64,000 nucleotides of DNA, taken from NCBI GenBank assembly GCA_009617715.1, contig VTFK01000033.1:1488001-1552000 (forward strand), read 5' to 3'. This document shows, one piece after another, positions 1 through 12,010 of the stretch. The notes under the pieces were generated by a model, which was not told the origin of the DNA, searched no databases, and was given only the letters and a program-made list of their open reading frames with translations. The position numbers were made by a program, and so were the translations under genes. Every line of letters begins with the position of its first letter. Position 1 is the first letter of the stretch. The stretch comes from Plectrocnemia conspersa. Taxonomy: Eukaryota; Arthropoda; Insecta; Trichoptera; Polycentropodidae.

Positions 1-360
1 ATTTTATTAACCGACATGTTTTTTTGGCCAAATTCAAAGGCAAATGCCCTTACCTACCCCCCCACCCTCCACAAATTCATTTCTTAAGTAAGACTTTTAT
101 AACAATATTACGACTTACAATAAGTGAGAATCGAATGAACCATATCTAAACCCAATTTTGATTAATAGAAGAGCGCAAAAAACAATTATTCATTCTCAGA
201 AGTCAAAAATCCACGTCAAAAGCAATAAAATCGTGCCGTTGCCGTCGCAGTGGAAACGCTCGGTTATTTAGCGTTCAAATCAATATTTTTTATAACAATA
301 AAATCAAATGAAGCATATCTAAAACCAAATTTTGACCGCAAAAAAACAATTATTCTATAT
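1..360. repeat. Foldback family A, partial copy
   Basis: The C-rich module (about 40-75) is followed by the arm sequence with AGAGCGCAAAAAACAATTAT, AGTCAAAAATCCACGTC, AAAGCAATAAAATCGTGCCG and GCAGTGGAAACGCTC (about 165-262). The same words recur near 22.7, 37.3, 41.8, 49.4, 52.8, 54.3 and 57.4 kb. This copy has one arm and a degraded flank only, and may extend left of the window. Confidence 0.75.
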
Positions 361-779
361 ACTATAATGAGAGATACTTTGACTTAATCTAAAAAAAAAA
401 CTCTCACGATGGTGTCTTATTTTAACAAAGAAGCAATTTAATGTTTAATAATATAAAATTCAGATTCTTATGCCTGTAAATTTGGTTAAAAGTTTTTCTA
501 CCATTTTAATATCTGCGGATTTAACCCCTCTATTTGGTGGTGGAGTTGTAAATTGGGGATATTTTTTACGAACCCGACAATACAAAATTATATATGTATT
601 TGTAGGCATTAAATACTAATATACAATTATATGTATCCTATTTATAATGAATGAATCAAAGGAAAAGACATTTAGTATATGAAAGTGAATCTAAAATGCT
701 TTAGTTTTGCGTAAGGTTTAATAAATTAAATACTTTAATAATAGTTTCAATAAGTTTAAATGAATATTTGTATACCAGC

Positions 780-1898
780 TAGAGTCTCCAATTACTCGAA
801 CCATCAACTACTCGAGTATCGAATATTAAAATTTTAAAATACTCGAGTACTCGAGTACTTTCGAGTATTTACCAAATGTACCAAAATAGCTATTATTCAA
901 ATTCATGCACAAATAAATAAATAAATAAAATACTTAGTATGTTAATTTTTACAATTATTTTAACTTCACGAACATACTTTTAAAAAAAAACAATAATGCA
1001 AAAAAAGTGTCTCGAATTTAATATTACTGCTAACCTTTGGTTTTATTATTCCCGTTATGGAAAAAACCCTTTCCGTTGCTGTTGATGTTGGTCTTATTGT
1101 CATTAACGCGTTGGATAAGGCTTCTAATTTATATCTGTTCGCTTTTTATAGATATAAAATTTTTTGAACTCTCTTTTTATGTTCTCTTCTTTCATTCCCT
1201 TCCCTGCTTTTCTCTTATTTCCTTCGACTATTGACAAAATAGCATTTTGTAATTCTTCTTGAATAGATTTTTTTTCTTAACAATATACAATATTCTACTC
1301 CTTCTGATTAATGCGAAGAATTTAAATCTATATCCTTCGAAGATGTATTTGGGTGAATCCCTTTCACTCTAGAGCTAAACGGTTCGCAAAGAACTGACTT
1401 TACTTTAAATGCCTTTAAAACACACAATTGTTTTGATTTATATTTTAAGCTGAGGGATCAGTATAAACAATTTACAACACTTTACGCTACTACTGCATAG
1501 TCATAAAACCTAAAAAAAATTTTTGTTGATATATCTTATTGTTCATTGCCATAAATTAGATAAGTCGGGACTGTCGAACAAAAAACACAAAAGAAATTTC
1601 TCCGTCGTACCCACTAACATAGCCGACGACCGGAACTATGCAACTATGGAACTATGAAAAAATTATACCTGATAGTAACCGCTCTAACTCGGGACTTCGG
1701 GCATAAACGCCAAATAAAAGCAAGACGTTAACCTTTACCGGACCGAGTTAAAGTTATTTTTGTTTCTGAAATATTTAAAAAAATTTTAATTTCGAGTATT
1801 AATCGAGTAATTTTCAAAATACTCGATTATCAAGTACTTGAAAAATAGACAAAAATACTCGAGTATCGAGTACTCGATTACTCGAATTGGAGACTCTA
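780..1898 (-). mobile_element. hAT-superfamily element with exact 8-bp target duplication
   Basis: The element starts TAGAGTCTCCAATTACTCGA at 780 and ends with the inverted counterpart AATTGGAGACTCTA at 1898. It is flanked on both sides by the direct repeat ATACCAGC (772-779 and 1899-1906). An 8-bp duplication is the hallmark of hAT insertion. Both ends carry many ACTCGAGTA-type motifs (795-870 and 1795-1890), likely subterminal transposase-binding sites. The interior retains a minus-strand fragment of a hAT dimerisation domain (see 970-1130). At 1.1 kb it is much shorter than an autonomous hAT element, so it is a deletion derivative. Confidence 0.85.
970..1130 (-). pseudogene. hAT transposase C-terminal fragment
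   Basis: The minus strand reads LEALSNALMTIRPTSTATER followed by VFSITGIIKPKVSSNI. This matches the hAT C-terminal dimerisation domain, whose core is usually xPxTSxxSERxFSxAG. No start codon and no upstream catalytic domain remain inside the element, so this is a transposase remnant left in an internally deleted copy. It lies entirely between the terminal repeats of the 780-1898 element, which supports the superfamily call. The flanking plus-strand open frame (1037-1234) is an antisense shadow. Confidence 0.75.
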
Positions 1899-2467
1899 AT
1901 ACCAGCTCTAAACAGTAAAACAGCTAACATACTACTAAAGCTTTTAGCATATTTTACTAAAAGACAAAGCCATTGCTTATTTATTTGCACAGCAATAAAA
2001 TTAAGACATTTTTTCAATAACTGATATTTTGTCGCGGAGAATTTAATTTCTTTTTTTCTAAAAATAGCAATAATTTTTATATTGAATATTTATGACAAAT
2101 AATAATTTTATAGAACTAAATATAATAAGCAATTATTGAATATTTAACATATTTATACATAATCGGTGATATTTTTAAAGGAAACATTTTTTTTAAATGT
2201 ACAAATATTTTTTCACTAGCGTCAATCAAAAAGATCTAATTTTTTGCACGACAATACGCAAACTGCATATCACCCGATTGAATCGATTGAATTGATTGAA
2301 AAAGTCTTAAATATTTATCACTTAGCAGAATCATTTTTTTTATTGAAAAATATGCTTAACGATATAATTAAACATATATTAAAATTAAAATTCTAGAGTT
2401 TTCAGTCTGGTGTTGTTATAATATCTTTTATATAAAGTGTTATGCTTAAAATATTAGCAATTTATCC

Positions 2468-2905
2468 ATGTCTCTCATCGGAAATTATTTCCACCTAATT
2501 TTCCCATTCCTAACATTGTTTTCTTCAAGATTAAGTTGGGATTTTCCTATACTACTATTTCGCAAATATTCAACGCATAAGAACAAAATTCACGAGCCTG
2601 ACAAGAAAATACGTCGAAATATGATTATATCGGTAGGAATAATAATATTACTGTCGCTGCGTGTGTATTATTGCGCTACACATCGGCGTGCAAAGTGCCT
2701 TTTCGAATTTCGGTCCGAAATTGTCTCCGACTTTTTCTCGTCGGAAGTAAAAGTAAATAAGCTGCGATCAAAACAATTTCGCATTGTTCTCGTGCGAGCG
2801 ATCCGCAGTAGCGCAAACTCCACTGTGCAAATAATGTGCGAAAGCGAGCCGTTATTATCCGACCGGCAGTTGGAAACGCTGGCTATGAAATATCAACTCG
2901 AATAA
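2468..2905 (+). CDS. Unrecognised 145-codon open frame, possibly a small membrane protein
   Basis: An ATG-started open frame of 145 codons lies in otherwise stop-rich DNA, and its second half has clearly higher GC than its surroundings. The middle contains a hydrophobic stretch (MIISVGIIILLSLRVYYC, residues about 52-69) followed by basic residues (HRRAK), which could be a single membrane anchor. The C-terminal 70 residues are mixed charged and end MKYQLE. No family was recognised. A fragment of the SINE tail follows at 2954. It could equally be a chance open frame in an intronic GC island, since splice sites and homology cannot be judged here. Confidence 0.2.
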   Translation: MSLIGNYFHLIFPFLTLFSSRLSWDFPILLFRKYSTHKNKIHEPDKKIRRNMIISVGIIILLSLRVYYCATHRRAKCLFEFRSEIVSDFFSSEVKVNKLRSKQFRIVLVRAIRSSANSTVQIMCESEPLLSDRQLETLAMKYQLE

Positions 2906-2953
2906 TGTGCCTTAGAAAAAAGAATATAATATTTTCATGTTTATTTTTTATTT

Positions 2954-2996
2954 CCCCAATGCGTTACAACGGGGTAAATCTGTACTAAGTAAATAA
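2954..2996. repeat. SINE tail fragment
   Basis: The words CCAATGCGTTACAACGGGG and TAAATCTGTACTAAGTAA match the tail of the SINE copies at about 22027 and 32010. The tRNA-like head is absent. Confidence 0.6.
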
Positions 2997-5966
2997 ATAA
3001 ATATTTCATAAGTCAGTGACATAGATGCGTTCCAAAGAACACTGCATCAAAATAATCGCGTCAAAAAAAAAAACACGGCTTACATTGGGAAATCGTTTTG
3101 ACAAAAGTCCTAACAATAAAAGAGAATTCTCAATACTACCATTGCGTAATAATGATTTCACGGACCACTTTTCTGCTAGCACAATAACCGCACGTGAGTA
3201 CCATAAAACTTACTATTTTATGTGTAAGGTATTAAAAGGTATAAACAATGCGTCTACCAGCGTAAAAACCGCTATTGCATTCTTTAAAGGTTTCACTTTT
3301 TCATATAAGTAAATATATTTCGCTAGTTGAATAATCAAATTATAGAAATGGCCCATCAACATCAGCATCAGTGATTCGTCAGAGAAAACGTGTATAATAT
3401 TACTAACTCTTATATGTGACAAAAATATTTACTAATGAAATATATTATTTTTATAATTTATATTTAAGCTAAAAATAAATTAAAGATAAACTCGAAGAAA
3501 GGAATGCGCAACCCTAGTTGGCACGTGTTTTGCACGCGTTACTTTTAATAAAAAATCCTAAAATAACATAAATAAATGCAAAATGTTTTGCACTGTTTTT
3601 ACACAATAATACCGAGCAGGAAGCCATATTTTAATAAGTTTGTCGAATGTGCGGAGACGGGTACCACCGATCACGCGTTCGGGGTGAATGATCTAGAGAC
3701 GAGGCGAATAATATTTTAAAGCACGCTAAATTTATTCCTATAGACCGCTCTATATTATATGATATTCTTTACTCTAAGGTTAGCTCGATAATAACCGAGT
3801 TAAATCATCTGAACAACCGAGGTTTTACGACAGTTTTTTAATAATAAACCATGACAAACCTTATCGAAGGCCTTCTCAAAGGCTTACACGTCGTCTACTT
3901 TAATTCCCGCATCGAGAGATTTTGTCACCGTTTTGGTGTAAGACAAAAGGTGATAAAAAATTATAGATACATTGGAAAATCGCATTTTTAATTTCTAGGG
4001 TATAATAATATTTTTTCGCATTTTAATAATTGAAGCACTTTTTTACTTTAATGAATTAAAATTAAAATTTAGAACAGACAGTAAAAAATATTAATTATTT
4101 TAATTAGGTGCAAAAAGTTGTATTAATGCTTTGCCCCGCTGCCGCAGCTCCTCTGCCTGCGGCTTTGAGGTCAAACGCTCAACTTTTCGAGCTATGCGCT
4201 CGCTTTTCGGACCGACTTCGCCGATAGAGATACTCGACAGGGCCGCGCTGGGGGTAAGTTTGGTATTTTAGTATTCCGGGTGCGAACCGAAGGGACATAT
4301 TGGATAATAATGCGTTAATTCACGGCAGAGTGCGCGCGACGGCCGTAAATTTGACGGGGGGACAGGAGACAGCGCGTTTTTGGGGGCGCGATAATGAAAA
4401 TCGGCCCTGGCTATATAACTCTCGCGCGTTTCACTCGCAATAATAAATCCGACGTCAGTGCGGTCAAACGCACCTAATTTATTGTAACCTCCGATTGCAG
4501 TTTGCGGCCGCCGACAAAAATATACTATAACCCTTTTCGCTCGGCGGTCGCTCCAACCGGGTCAGCGCCGAACGAAATAAAAGTACGCCACCGCGACAAA
4601 GCGGGTGTTTAAAACGGCGCTAAAGAGAACCCAGAATTATTACCCAAAAAAGAGAAAGAACTCTACGTCAAAGTATATTTATAATGCTATTTTAACCTAA
4701 ATTTATATTACGGTATACGAGATATAAACTTTAAATTAGTTTTGATCGGATGAGTTGTTATTAAAACAATAACTTATAATACAAAACATTATACTACAAA
4801 CTACAAATAAATAAAATTTAAATCTATGTCAGATTAAAGGGTTGAATTTAAAAAAAACGTATAACGTATAGAAATGTTTAATCAATATTTTTACAGAAAA
4901 CCATTTTAAAGTGAGATATACACACTTCAGTATTCATTCGAAATATATTCTTCAGACACAAACATATAATATATAATTTTCTTTGTATCCTTTCTAAGGA
5001 ATATTTTATCGTACATACACCTAGTAATAATATTGTAGATCTTTATTAGAATAAAATCAGCGCTGATAAGTCACATAAAAAACTATGTGAATACGTGATT
5101 AATTTCGCATCATAAACTCCAGTATATTTGACTTTTAGCGTTTCGAGATCATAGGCAAATTATACTAATTATTAAAAAAACAACTATTAGAAATGTGGCC
5201 ATAGATGTATAATACAATAATAAAATTATTCCTCTAATTAATATGCTTATCAATTATAAATTTAAAAGTTATATTAATTAATTGGAATCTGCATTAATTT
5301 CTTGGAGATTCGCATAGACAAGGCAGTGGCCCGTGTCATTATTTAATGCGAATTCATTTCCCAAGGCGCCCGCTACGTCGAGTATCTCGGGTCAGAATGT
5401 GATGAATTTATTTAATGTAATTACATTTGAAAATGCGGTTGTCATAGTTAATCTCAGTCTAGTTTACTTTGAGAAGTAATCAATCGCCGCAAATCCCGCA
5501 AAAAAGCTGAGTCAGCACTGCGAGCCGATCTCGCCCCCTATTAACCGAATCCCCGATGTGATATTACGGATAAAAACGGGGGTTTCGAAAGACTTTTTTA
5601 TTATCCGGTGTTCACTCTCATACATTACGTTTAGTAAAAAGTGTAATTTTCCTTTTCCTTAGGGAAGCGCTTCTTTAAATTTTAAACGCTATAAAAATAT
5701 AAATAAAAGTATATCTTTTCATATTCTTAATAATATATTACTGTACATATTTTAGTTCAGCTATTTTCTAATTTAAACCCCTTATTATTTTAAATACAAT
5801 CACTGTTTATTAAAATTCAATTTTGAACCTAAAATATTACATGAATACAATACATTACAATATCACGAATAGTTGGCGTTCAAAATAACATTAGGGTTAT
5901 CCTACATTTAAATCGTAACATTGTTGGCACATTCTTTAGAAGTTTTCATTCACGTCATTTTGTATA

Positions 5967-6172
5967 TGAGCCGTTGATTTTGAAAGTGGGGCAAGTCCTT
6001 TTGTTAAAAAAAAAAAAAAGGTAATGCTAATTTTCATTAGAAATTATCTTAAAATTTATGTTTTTAATCACTTCACAATCATATCTATAAATAACAGTGC
6101 AATTTTTTTACTAGTAATTTATTTTGGTCAATGATATTAATTGTTTATTGATTTTGAAAGCGAGGCAAGTTC
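5967..6172. repeat. Repeat family D, two ends in direct orientation
   Basis: The terminal word TGAGCCGTTGATTTTGAAAG, continuing TGGGGCAAGTCC, is at 5967. A diverged copy in the same orientation (TTGATTTTGAAAGCGAGGCA) is at 6148. The same end sequence bounds inverted-repeat elements at 40252 and 46441. Here no inverted partner is visible. Confidence 0.6.
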
Positions 6173-6609
6173 ACTAAAAATAAAATAATTTTAATAAAAA
6201 TTGAGAAGCGTGCTATGCTAGCTAGTTTTTTACAAAATTTTTCAAAATTTTGGAGTCTTACAGACTAATGGTTTTAAACATAAGTGTGCTAAGAAGAATG
6301 CAACCGAGAAATTATAGGGGAACGCAAAGGACTTGCAGTTTTAAATATTATTTAGATACCAAAGAAGCAACAAATTTAGTATGCAAAAGATTTTTTATCT
6401 AATTTAATATATCTATAGGTCATGCTCTCAATGGAAAAAAAAAATGGAGAAGATTTTCGTGGTATAATAGAAGGTTCCTCCAGGAGAACATATTAAGAGT
6501 TTTCCTTAATCAGAAAAACATTATACAAAGTCTTACAATCCATATAGAAAGTATTTAATTAAAAAAAACGGAATTTTCTTTCATTTTTAAATTTAGGTTT
6601 AAATTTATA

Positions 6610-6795
6610 CACTTAAAAATGAGGAAAATAAAATAATGACGTCATATTTCCGTGAAATAAAATGTTGCTGATTGCCAATCGCTACTCTTGTGTATTCAGT
6701 AGCAATGATTTTTGAAACAGTAATGATACCGTAAAAAAGGTGCCGGAACGCCGTTCCACCGCGTTACATGCCATAAAAAGCCTTGCATATAGTAA
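6610..6795 (-). repeat. Repeat family G, minus-strand copy
   Basis: Shared words with 52396-52560 in the opposite orientation include AAGGCTTTTTTATGGCATGT, GGAACGGCGTTCCGGC and AAATATGACGTCATTATTTT. The two copies differ in their middle part. Function and class are unknown. Confidence 0.6.
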
Positions 6796-9297
6796 TTGTA
6801 GCGCTTTCCTTGATTTCAATGAACTTTTGATTAACGATGAAATATAAGGATCAGAAGTGTATAATAACGTGCGCATTACATCTTCGTTATTTGGTAATCG
6901 AGAGCATTTTCGTAAAGGATTTAATGAATATAATTCAGATTCTCTAGCATTATTTGAAAGAGAGTAAAAATAAAATTTTCTATATTTATAGAAATTAATA
7001 TAAAAATATCTATCCTTACATTTTTATTTCACTGGACATTGTTTTTAGAACTACATAAAATATATGTACTATTTTTTTCCTCTAAAGCAGATGAATTAAT
7101 CGCTTATAGAAGATAAGGATATTTATGCAATTAGCTATATTAGTTTAATTAATTATTAAAATAAAATAAATATTTTAGCAACGTTACTAGCATATTCGTG
7201 TTAATTAATATTATTCCCGAGTTTTTCCTCAAATAATATCTTTACTTTTCGTAGAACATTTTATAAATTTTAAATTGTAATAAATGTGAAGCAAATCTGT
7301 CTAAACTCAATTTACATGATAATTTATCATAGTTAACCTATTTTAAATAAACAGTTTAACTCCCGAGTTTGCGTTTAACTCACTTTATTGTTTAAGTTAG
7401 CATTTATATCGCAAATTAAATGGGAATTTCAGGATTATTTTTATTCGTAGATGGAATTTTATTCACCAAAATCATTTTATTGTTTTACTTTTCAATTAGT
7501 TTTAATGGTACAATCGAAGCAACATAGTTTATTTGTAGCAGGTACAATTTGCTCGTGTTTCAATTGGCCCGAGGTCACATCCCAACAATGCAAGATTTTC
7601 CTATTTATATAACTAACATAATTTGGAATTAATAACAAAAAGACAGCCATATTAAAATCAATAATAACCAAGAACATAACATAAAATTAGTTAATTAAGA
7701 ATTTTGTAGCATATTAAAAAAATATAACCGATCAGAGAGCAACATTCAAAGATGTTTTCCTTGGCTTTAAAAACTAAACTTTGTAGTTCATACTTTCATG
7801 ATAAATACGCCAATTAACTGAATAATAAACACCATTATATATTTAATATATATATTATTATAAAAATAAAAAAGTAACAATGTTAAAAAAATATGAAACA
7901 CTAAAATTTTGTTGTAAAATCATGTCTTAAAATTAATAAAACTAAAAAGCTATATTATAATTTTTTTATTAAATATTTATAACTAACTTTTATTAATAAA
8001 AAAACTGATAATGTTGTAGATTAATGTAATAACTTAGATAATGTTATAAATGAATAATGTATTACATATACTAATTATGAAAATTTATTAACAAATAAGG
8101 AATTTGATAAATTATTATAATTAAAACGAATATTTAACCTGCATACACTATCTATGGATATTTATAGCTCTTAATTAAATCAGTTTTTTAATACAATACA
8201 GAAAAAACCTAGTACGATTTTAATTAATAATCATTATACATTCGGGAAATTAAGTCTAAAAATCAGTGATTATCGATCGGAATTATAATTATAATAATCA
8301 CTAAAATCGATCTGAATCTATAGAGTTCATGTGGGATTTAACTCGGGCTTTTCAGGTATTAGTAGTCAAATCATATCAAAGATCTATCGTATTTGTCTAT
8401 TTTTAAACTGCTTCTATATTTAAAGAAAACCTCTAGATATGCTAATTCAAGTAATGCAGGCTATTTTATTTATAAATATTTTTTTAATATTGATTTATTG
8501 CAACATACATTTCGACTCGAGAAGAAAAATATTTCACACATCAATTTAATTTTGAGTTATTCCATGCCCTTTTCAATAGAGCAAAATTTACACTTCCATC
8601 AACGCCTTACATCCATTTTTAAAACAAAACAAATCCGCATTGACAGCTTTCAGGATTATTTCCCTCGGGAACTGTATTATATTTGTTAGACAAAAATGTT
8701 ACAAAATAGTAAAAGCAAGAAATTTTATGTTTATTCATAGAAATTGATTATTGCTTTAACGTATAAACACAACGAAATGTTTTTCAATATTACAGTTAGC
8801 AGCTTTAATAACTTATTCTGAAAAAATGTCGTTTATAATTCGTATATTCAAACTACATATATTTTAGTTAATCTCTACCGTTTCACTTTATCAACTATTT
8901 CAATTCTCATTTTTCACAGAAAACTATTCAAAAAAACAGAGATTCACAGAAAACTATTATATGTATACTCTATTCGAATTCCCGAGTCAGTGCTTTAGTA
9001 ACTGTTGAAAGCAATTCAGCAATCTGATATGCGAAATTTCTAATATTTGCATTATTTACCATTAAAAAAATAATAATATGAATTTTGCAAAACAATTGTT
9101 TTTATCACCATGGGAGAAAAAAATAACATTTTATTTATATGAATTGACGCAAAAAATACGAATAGAAAGTTTTTTTATAATATTTTTTAATCGAAAATAA
9201 TATTCATGGGAGAAAAAAAAAAATACATTTTTATTTATATATAAAAAGTCTAATTGAAAATTAAATCCACGAATTCATACGAATAGAAACGTTTTTA
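6796..9297. other. AT-rich DNA, no recognised gene
   Basis: Nothing coding was recognised. A short diverged direct repeat (ATGGGAGAAAAAAA words near 9110 and 9207, followed by ACGAATAGAAA near 9160 and 9279) lies immediately left of the LINE. Confidence 0.5.
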
Positions 9298-9394
9298 TAG
9301 AACGGCCATCCGCGCTCTCGCTGCCGTTCAAAGCTCCGACCCCCCACCCGCGACCATTTGCAACAACTACGACGCCAGAGACATTGCCGGCGCG

Positions 9395-10565
9395 ATGAAG
9401 AAGACGCTTACGCGCAAGCGTGCGGTGGGTACGTTAAAAGCGTACCTATCGCCATCAGCAGAACAAGAATGGCAGATGCCAAAGAAAACTGCCCGACCCT
9501 CTACTGACGCCAACCTGTTGCCGACTTCAAGTCATAACAGGTATGACAAACTCCCCGAAGTTGCCGGGAGTAAACACGCAAGAGTGCCACCTGTCATCAT
9601 GGAGGTGGTTGGCACATCTCCAGACCATCGACCTCATCAAGTCGATGACCAAATCAGGTAATTTTACCCTCCGCTACACCGGAAGAGGTAATGTTTCCAT
9701 CCAGTGTGCGACGCTCGAACTACGAGCGACCCTGATGGATGGTTTGAAGGGCCGCCGTGCCTTTCACACCTTCACCGCCGACGAAGACAAGACAGTTAAA
9801 TCTGTCTTGAGGGGGCTTCCTGAGGTTCCCGTTGAAGAAATCGCTGCTGATTTGGAGCGGCAAGGATTAAGCGTCGTCAAAGTAACGGCGATGAACACCA
9901 AGGCAGAGACCTCCTCGCGGCTCTACCTGACGCAATTTTCCGCTGAGACGACGGTGACGTCCATAAGAAGCATCCGGTACGTTTGCTTCACTAAGGCCAC
10001 GCTTGAAAAATACAAGCGTAATAAGTCGCACGGGACTCAATGTTTCAGATGCCAGCAGTATGGCCACGCTGCGAGGAACTGCCAACGAGACCCCAGATGC
10101 GTGAAATGCACAGGAAACCACGCCACTTCCGAATGCACTAAAAAAGACCGAGAGACGCCAGCAACCTGCACTGGATGCAGCGGAAGTCACCCGGCCAACT
10201 ACAAGGACTGTCCTCGCAGGACAGAATATCTCCTGCAGATGAAGAAGAGGCAGCAAAAGCCACATACCGCCGTACTGACCGCACCCAAGCCAACGTTCGC
10301 TCTGGAACAGAGTCAGTTTCCTGCCCTTCGGCCAACGAAACCAGCAGTGAAAAAACCGACTATCGTCCCGGAAGCCACCCCAATTAAGACGCAACAACGC
10401 CCCCAAGCCCGACAGTCTGAGAAGCCCTCATCAGAAGCCATGTCTACTGATGAGCTTCGCAGGATGCTGACTATCCTCCAGGAAATCCGAACTAAGGCCG
10501 GAAAGTGCGCTAGCAAAATTGAAATTGCTTTGATGATGGTCGAGTATCTCGATGACCTCTTCTAA
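9395..10565 (+). pseudogene. LINE ORF1 (Gag-like nucleic-acid-binding protein), frameshifted
   Basis: The 5' part is open from the ATG at 9395 in one frame, up to a stop at 9659-9661. The rest is open in the next frame to a stop at 10563-10565, so an indel lies around 9600-9640. The second part contains a domain of the type found before zinc knuckles in Jockey Gags (FHTFTADEDKTVKSVLRGLP). Three knuckles follow, at about 10041-10205: CFRCQQYGHAARNC, CVKCTGNHATSEC and CTGCSGSHPANYKDC. In living elements this protein packages the element RNA. The tail is rich in Pro, Gln and Lys and ends in a short helix-like segment. The stop overlaps the ORF2 start by 14 bp. Confidence 0.88.
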
Positions 10566-11250
10566 AGAAGACATTCAACTCATGACGTGGAATTCCCGTG
10601 GGATCCGTAACAAAACCGGAGAGCTGGAGCTGTTAATCAGTGAGTACAAACTTGATATTGTCGTAGTCACCGAAACTTATCTAAAACCACATGTTAACGT
10701 ATATTTACCTAACTTTGCCTGCATTCGGAGGGACCGACCCTCAAGGCCAGGCGGAGGGGTCGCGATATTTGTTAAAAAATCGATAAAACACGCACGTATA
10801 AACACTAACACTAATAATCTAGAAACCGTCGCGATTCAAATTATTCATAAAAATAAAATAATAATAATTGCTGCGGGGTATAATTCGCCTAGTGACGAAC
10901 TGCTCCGGAGTGATCTAGATTCGATATTTTCTCTAGGAGACTCGGTCATTCTGACTGGGGACTTCAATGCCCGTCATATGCATTGGGGCTGTTCTGGGGC
11001 AAATCGATCTGGAGCGTCACTTTTTAACTACTTGAGCGACTCTGACACGATTGTTAACTTTCCAAATTCACCGTCGCATTACCCTTCCAATCACATGACG
11101 CCGTCAATTCTGGATATTGCTTTGGTCAAGGGTAACTTAAATACGTCAGAAATGTATTGCGTTCAGGCATTGTCTTCTGACCATCTTCCAGTGTTATTCT
11201 CGCTGGAGGGTTCAGCGGAGGTAGTCTCTGAAACTTTTTTGACTATTTAA
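10552..11250 (+). pseudogene. LINE ORF2 N-terminal part: apurinic-type endonuclease
   Basis: The frame opens at ATG 10552, overlapping the end of ORF1. It contains the endonuclease/exonuclease/phosphatase motifs that nick target DNA for target-primed reverse transcription: TWNSRGI (residues 12-18), TET (40-42, catalytic Glu), GDFNARHMHWG (136-146, catalytic Asp and Asn) and SDH (209-211, catalytic Asp-His). The domain is essentially complete. The frame then stops at 11250, where a live ORF2 would continue toward the reverse transcriptase. A run of eight A at 11262-11269 lies near the break. Confidence 0.88.
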
Positions 11251-12010
11251 AAGCTGACTGGAAAAAAAAGTTTAAAGATATAGTCGAGTCTCGTTTGCAA
11301 GATGAGCGACAGAATTATACTCCGCATAACATTAAACAAATTGACGATGATATCAGTTATTTAACATCCGTTATCGAAGAAGCCAAAATATCATCAATAC
11401 CGACGCGTAAAAAAATCATAATAATAAAAAATCAACTTACTCCACAACTTATCGAAATAATAAAAAAATCAAAAAAATAAACTAAGAAAACAGTGGCAAA
11501 ATAATAAATCTCCGCGACTTAAATCTGTAATAAACCGCGTAACTAGTTATATTCGCGATAAAATTCAGCAAATAAAAAACGAATCGTGGACGCGTAAACT
11601 AAAAAAAATCTAAACCCGGCAGATAATTCCTTATGGAAAATAACTAAATCACTTAAATATAAACATTCGGAAATACCCCCATTAAAAAAAATGGAAACAC
11701 CATCGCATGCACGAACAAGGATAAGGCAGAAAATTTAGCCAGCGCTTTCTCCACATCTTATTCGCTTACTGTAAATTACTTAGATTCAAAATAGACAACA
11801 AAGTCGCCCGTGCGATACGAAATATTAATTCATCTAGCGTAGATATTAGTTTAGTGAACAAAGTTGGTTTATCAGAAGTTAATAACATCATAAAAAAATT
11901 TAAAGAATAGAAAAAAAGTCCCGGTATAGATAAATTAGATAACGTTACGATAAAACAACTTCCAAGAATTAGCATCAATTATCTAACAAATATTTTTTAA
12001 TGCCTGCTTA
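11251..12010 (+). pseudogene. LINE ORF2 linker region, frameshifted and interrupted
   Basis: Fragments of the ORF2 region between endonuclease and reverse transcriptase survive in different frames. At 11295-11480 the frame runs QDERQNYTPHNIKQIDDDIS onward. Near 11905-11960 the typical start of the reverse transcriptase domain, KKSPGIDKLDNVTIKQLP, is preceded by an in-frame TAG. At about 11990-11998 a run of T appears to be one base too long, shifting the frame into that of the reverse transcriptase. The region is more decayed than its flanks. Confidence 0.75.

Larger units (their letters stand above)
1907..5960. other. AT-rich DNA with two GC islands, no recognised gene
   Basis: Apart from the 2468-2905 open frame and the SINE tail, this stretch holds AT-rich sequence plus two islands of higher GC: 4130-4625 (many CG dinucleotides, no long frame) and 5320-5600. 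Both resemble conserved intronic or regulatory DNA more than coding DNA. This is inferred from composition only. Confidence 0.4.

Noticed and set aside
9867..10406. 179-codon minus-strand open frame
   Set aside because: It is antisense to the zinc-knuckle ORF1 of the LINE; the plus strand has the clear protein motifs.
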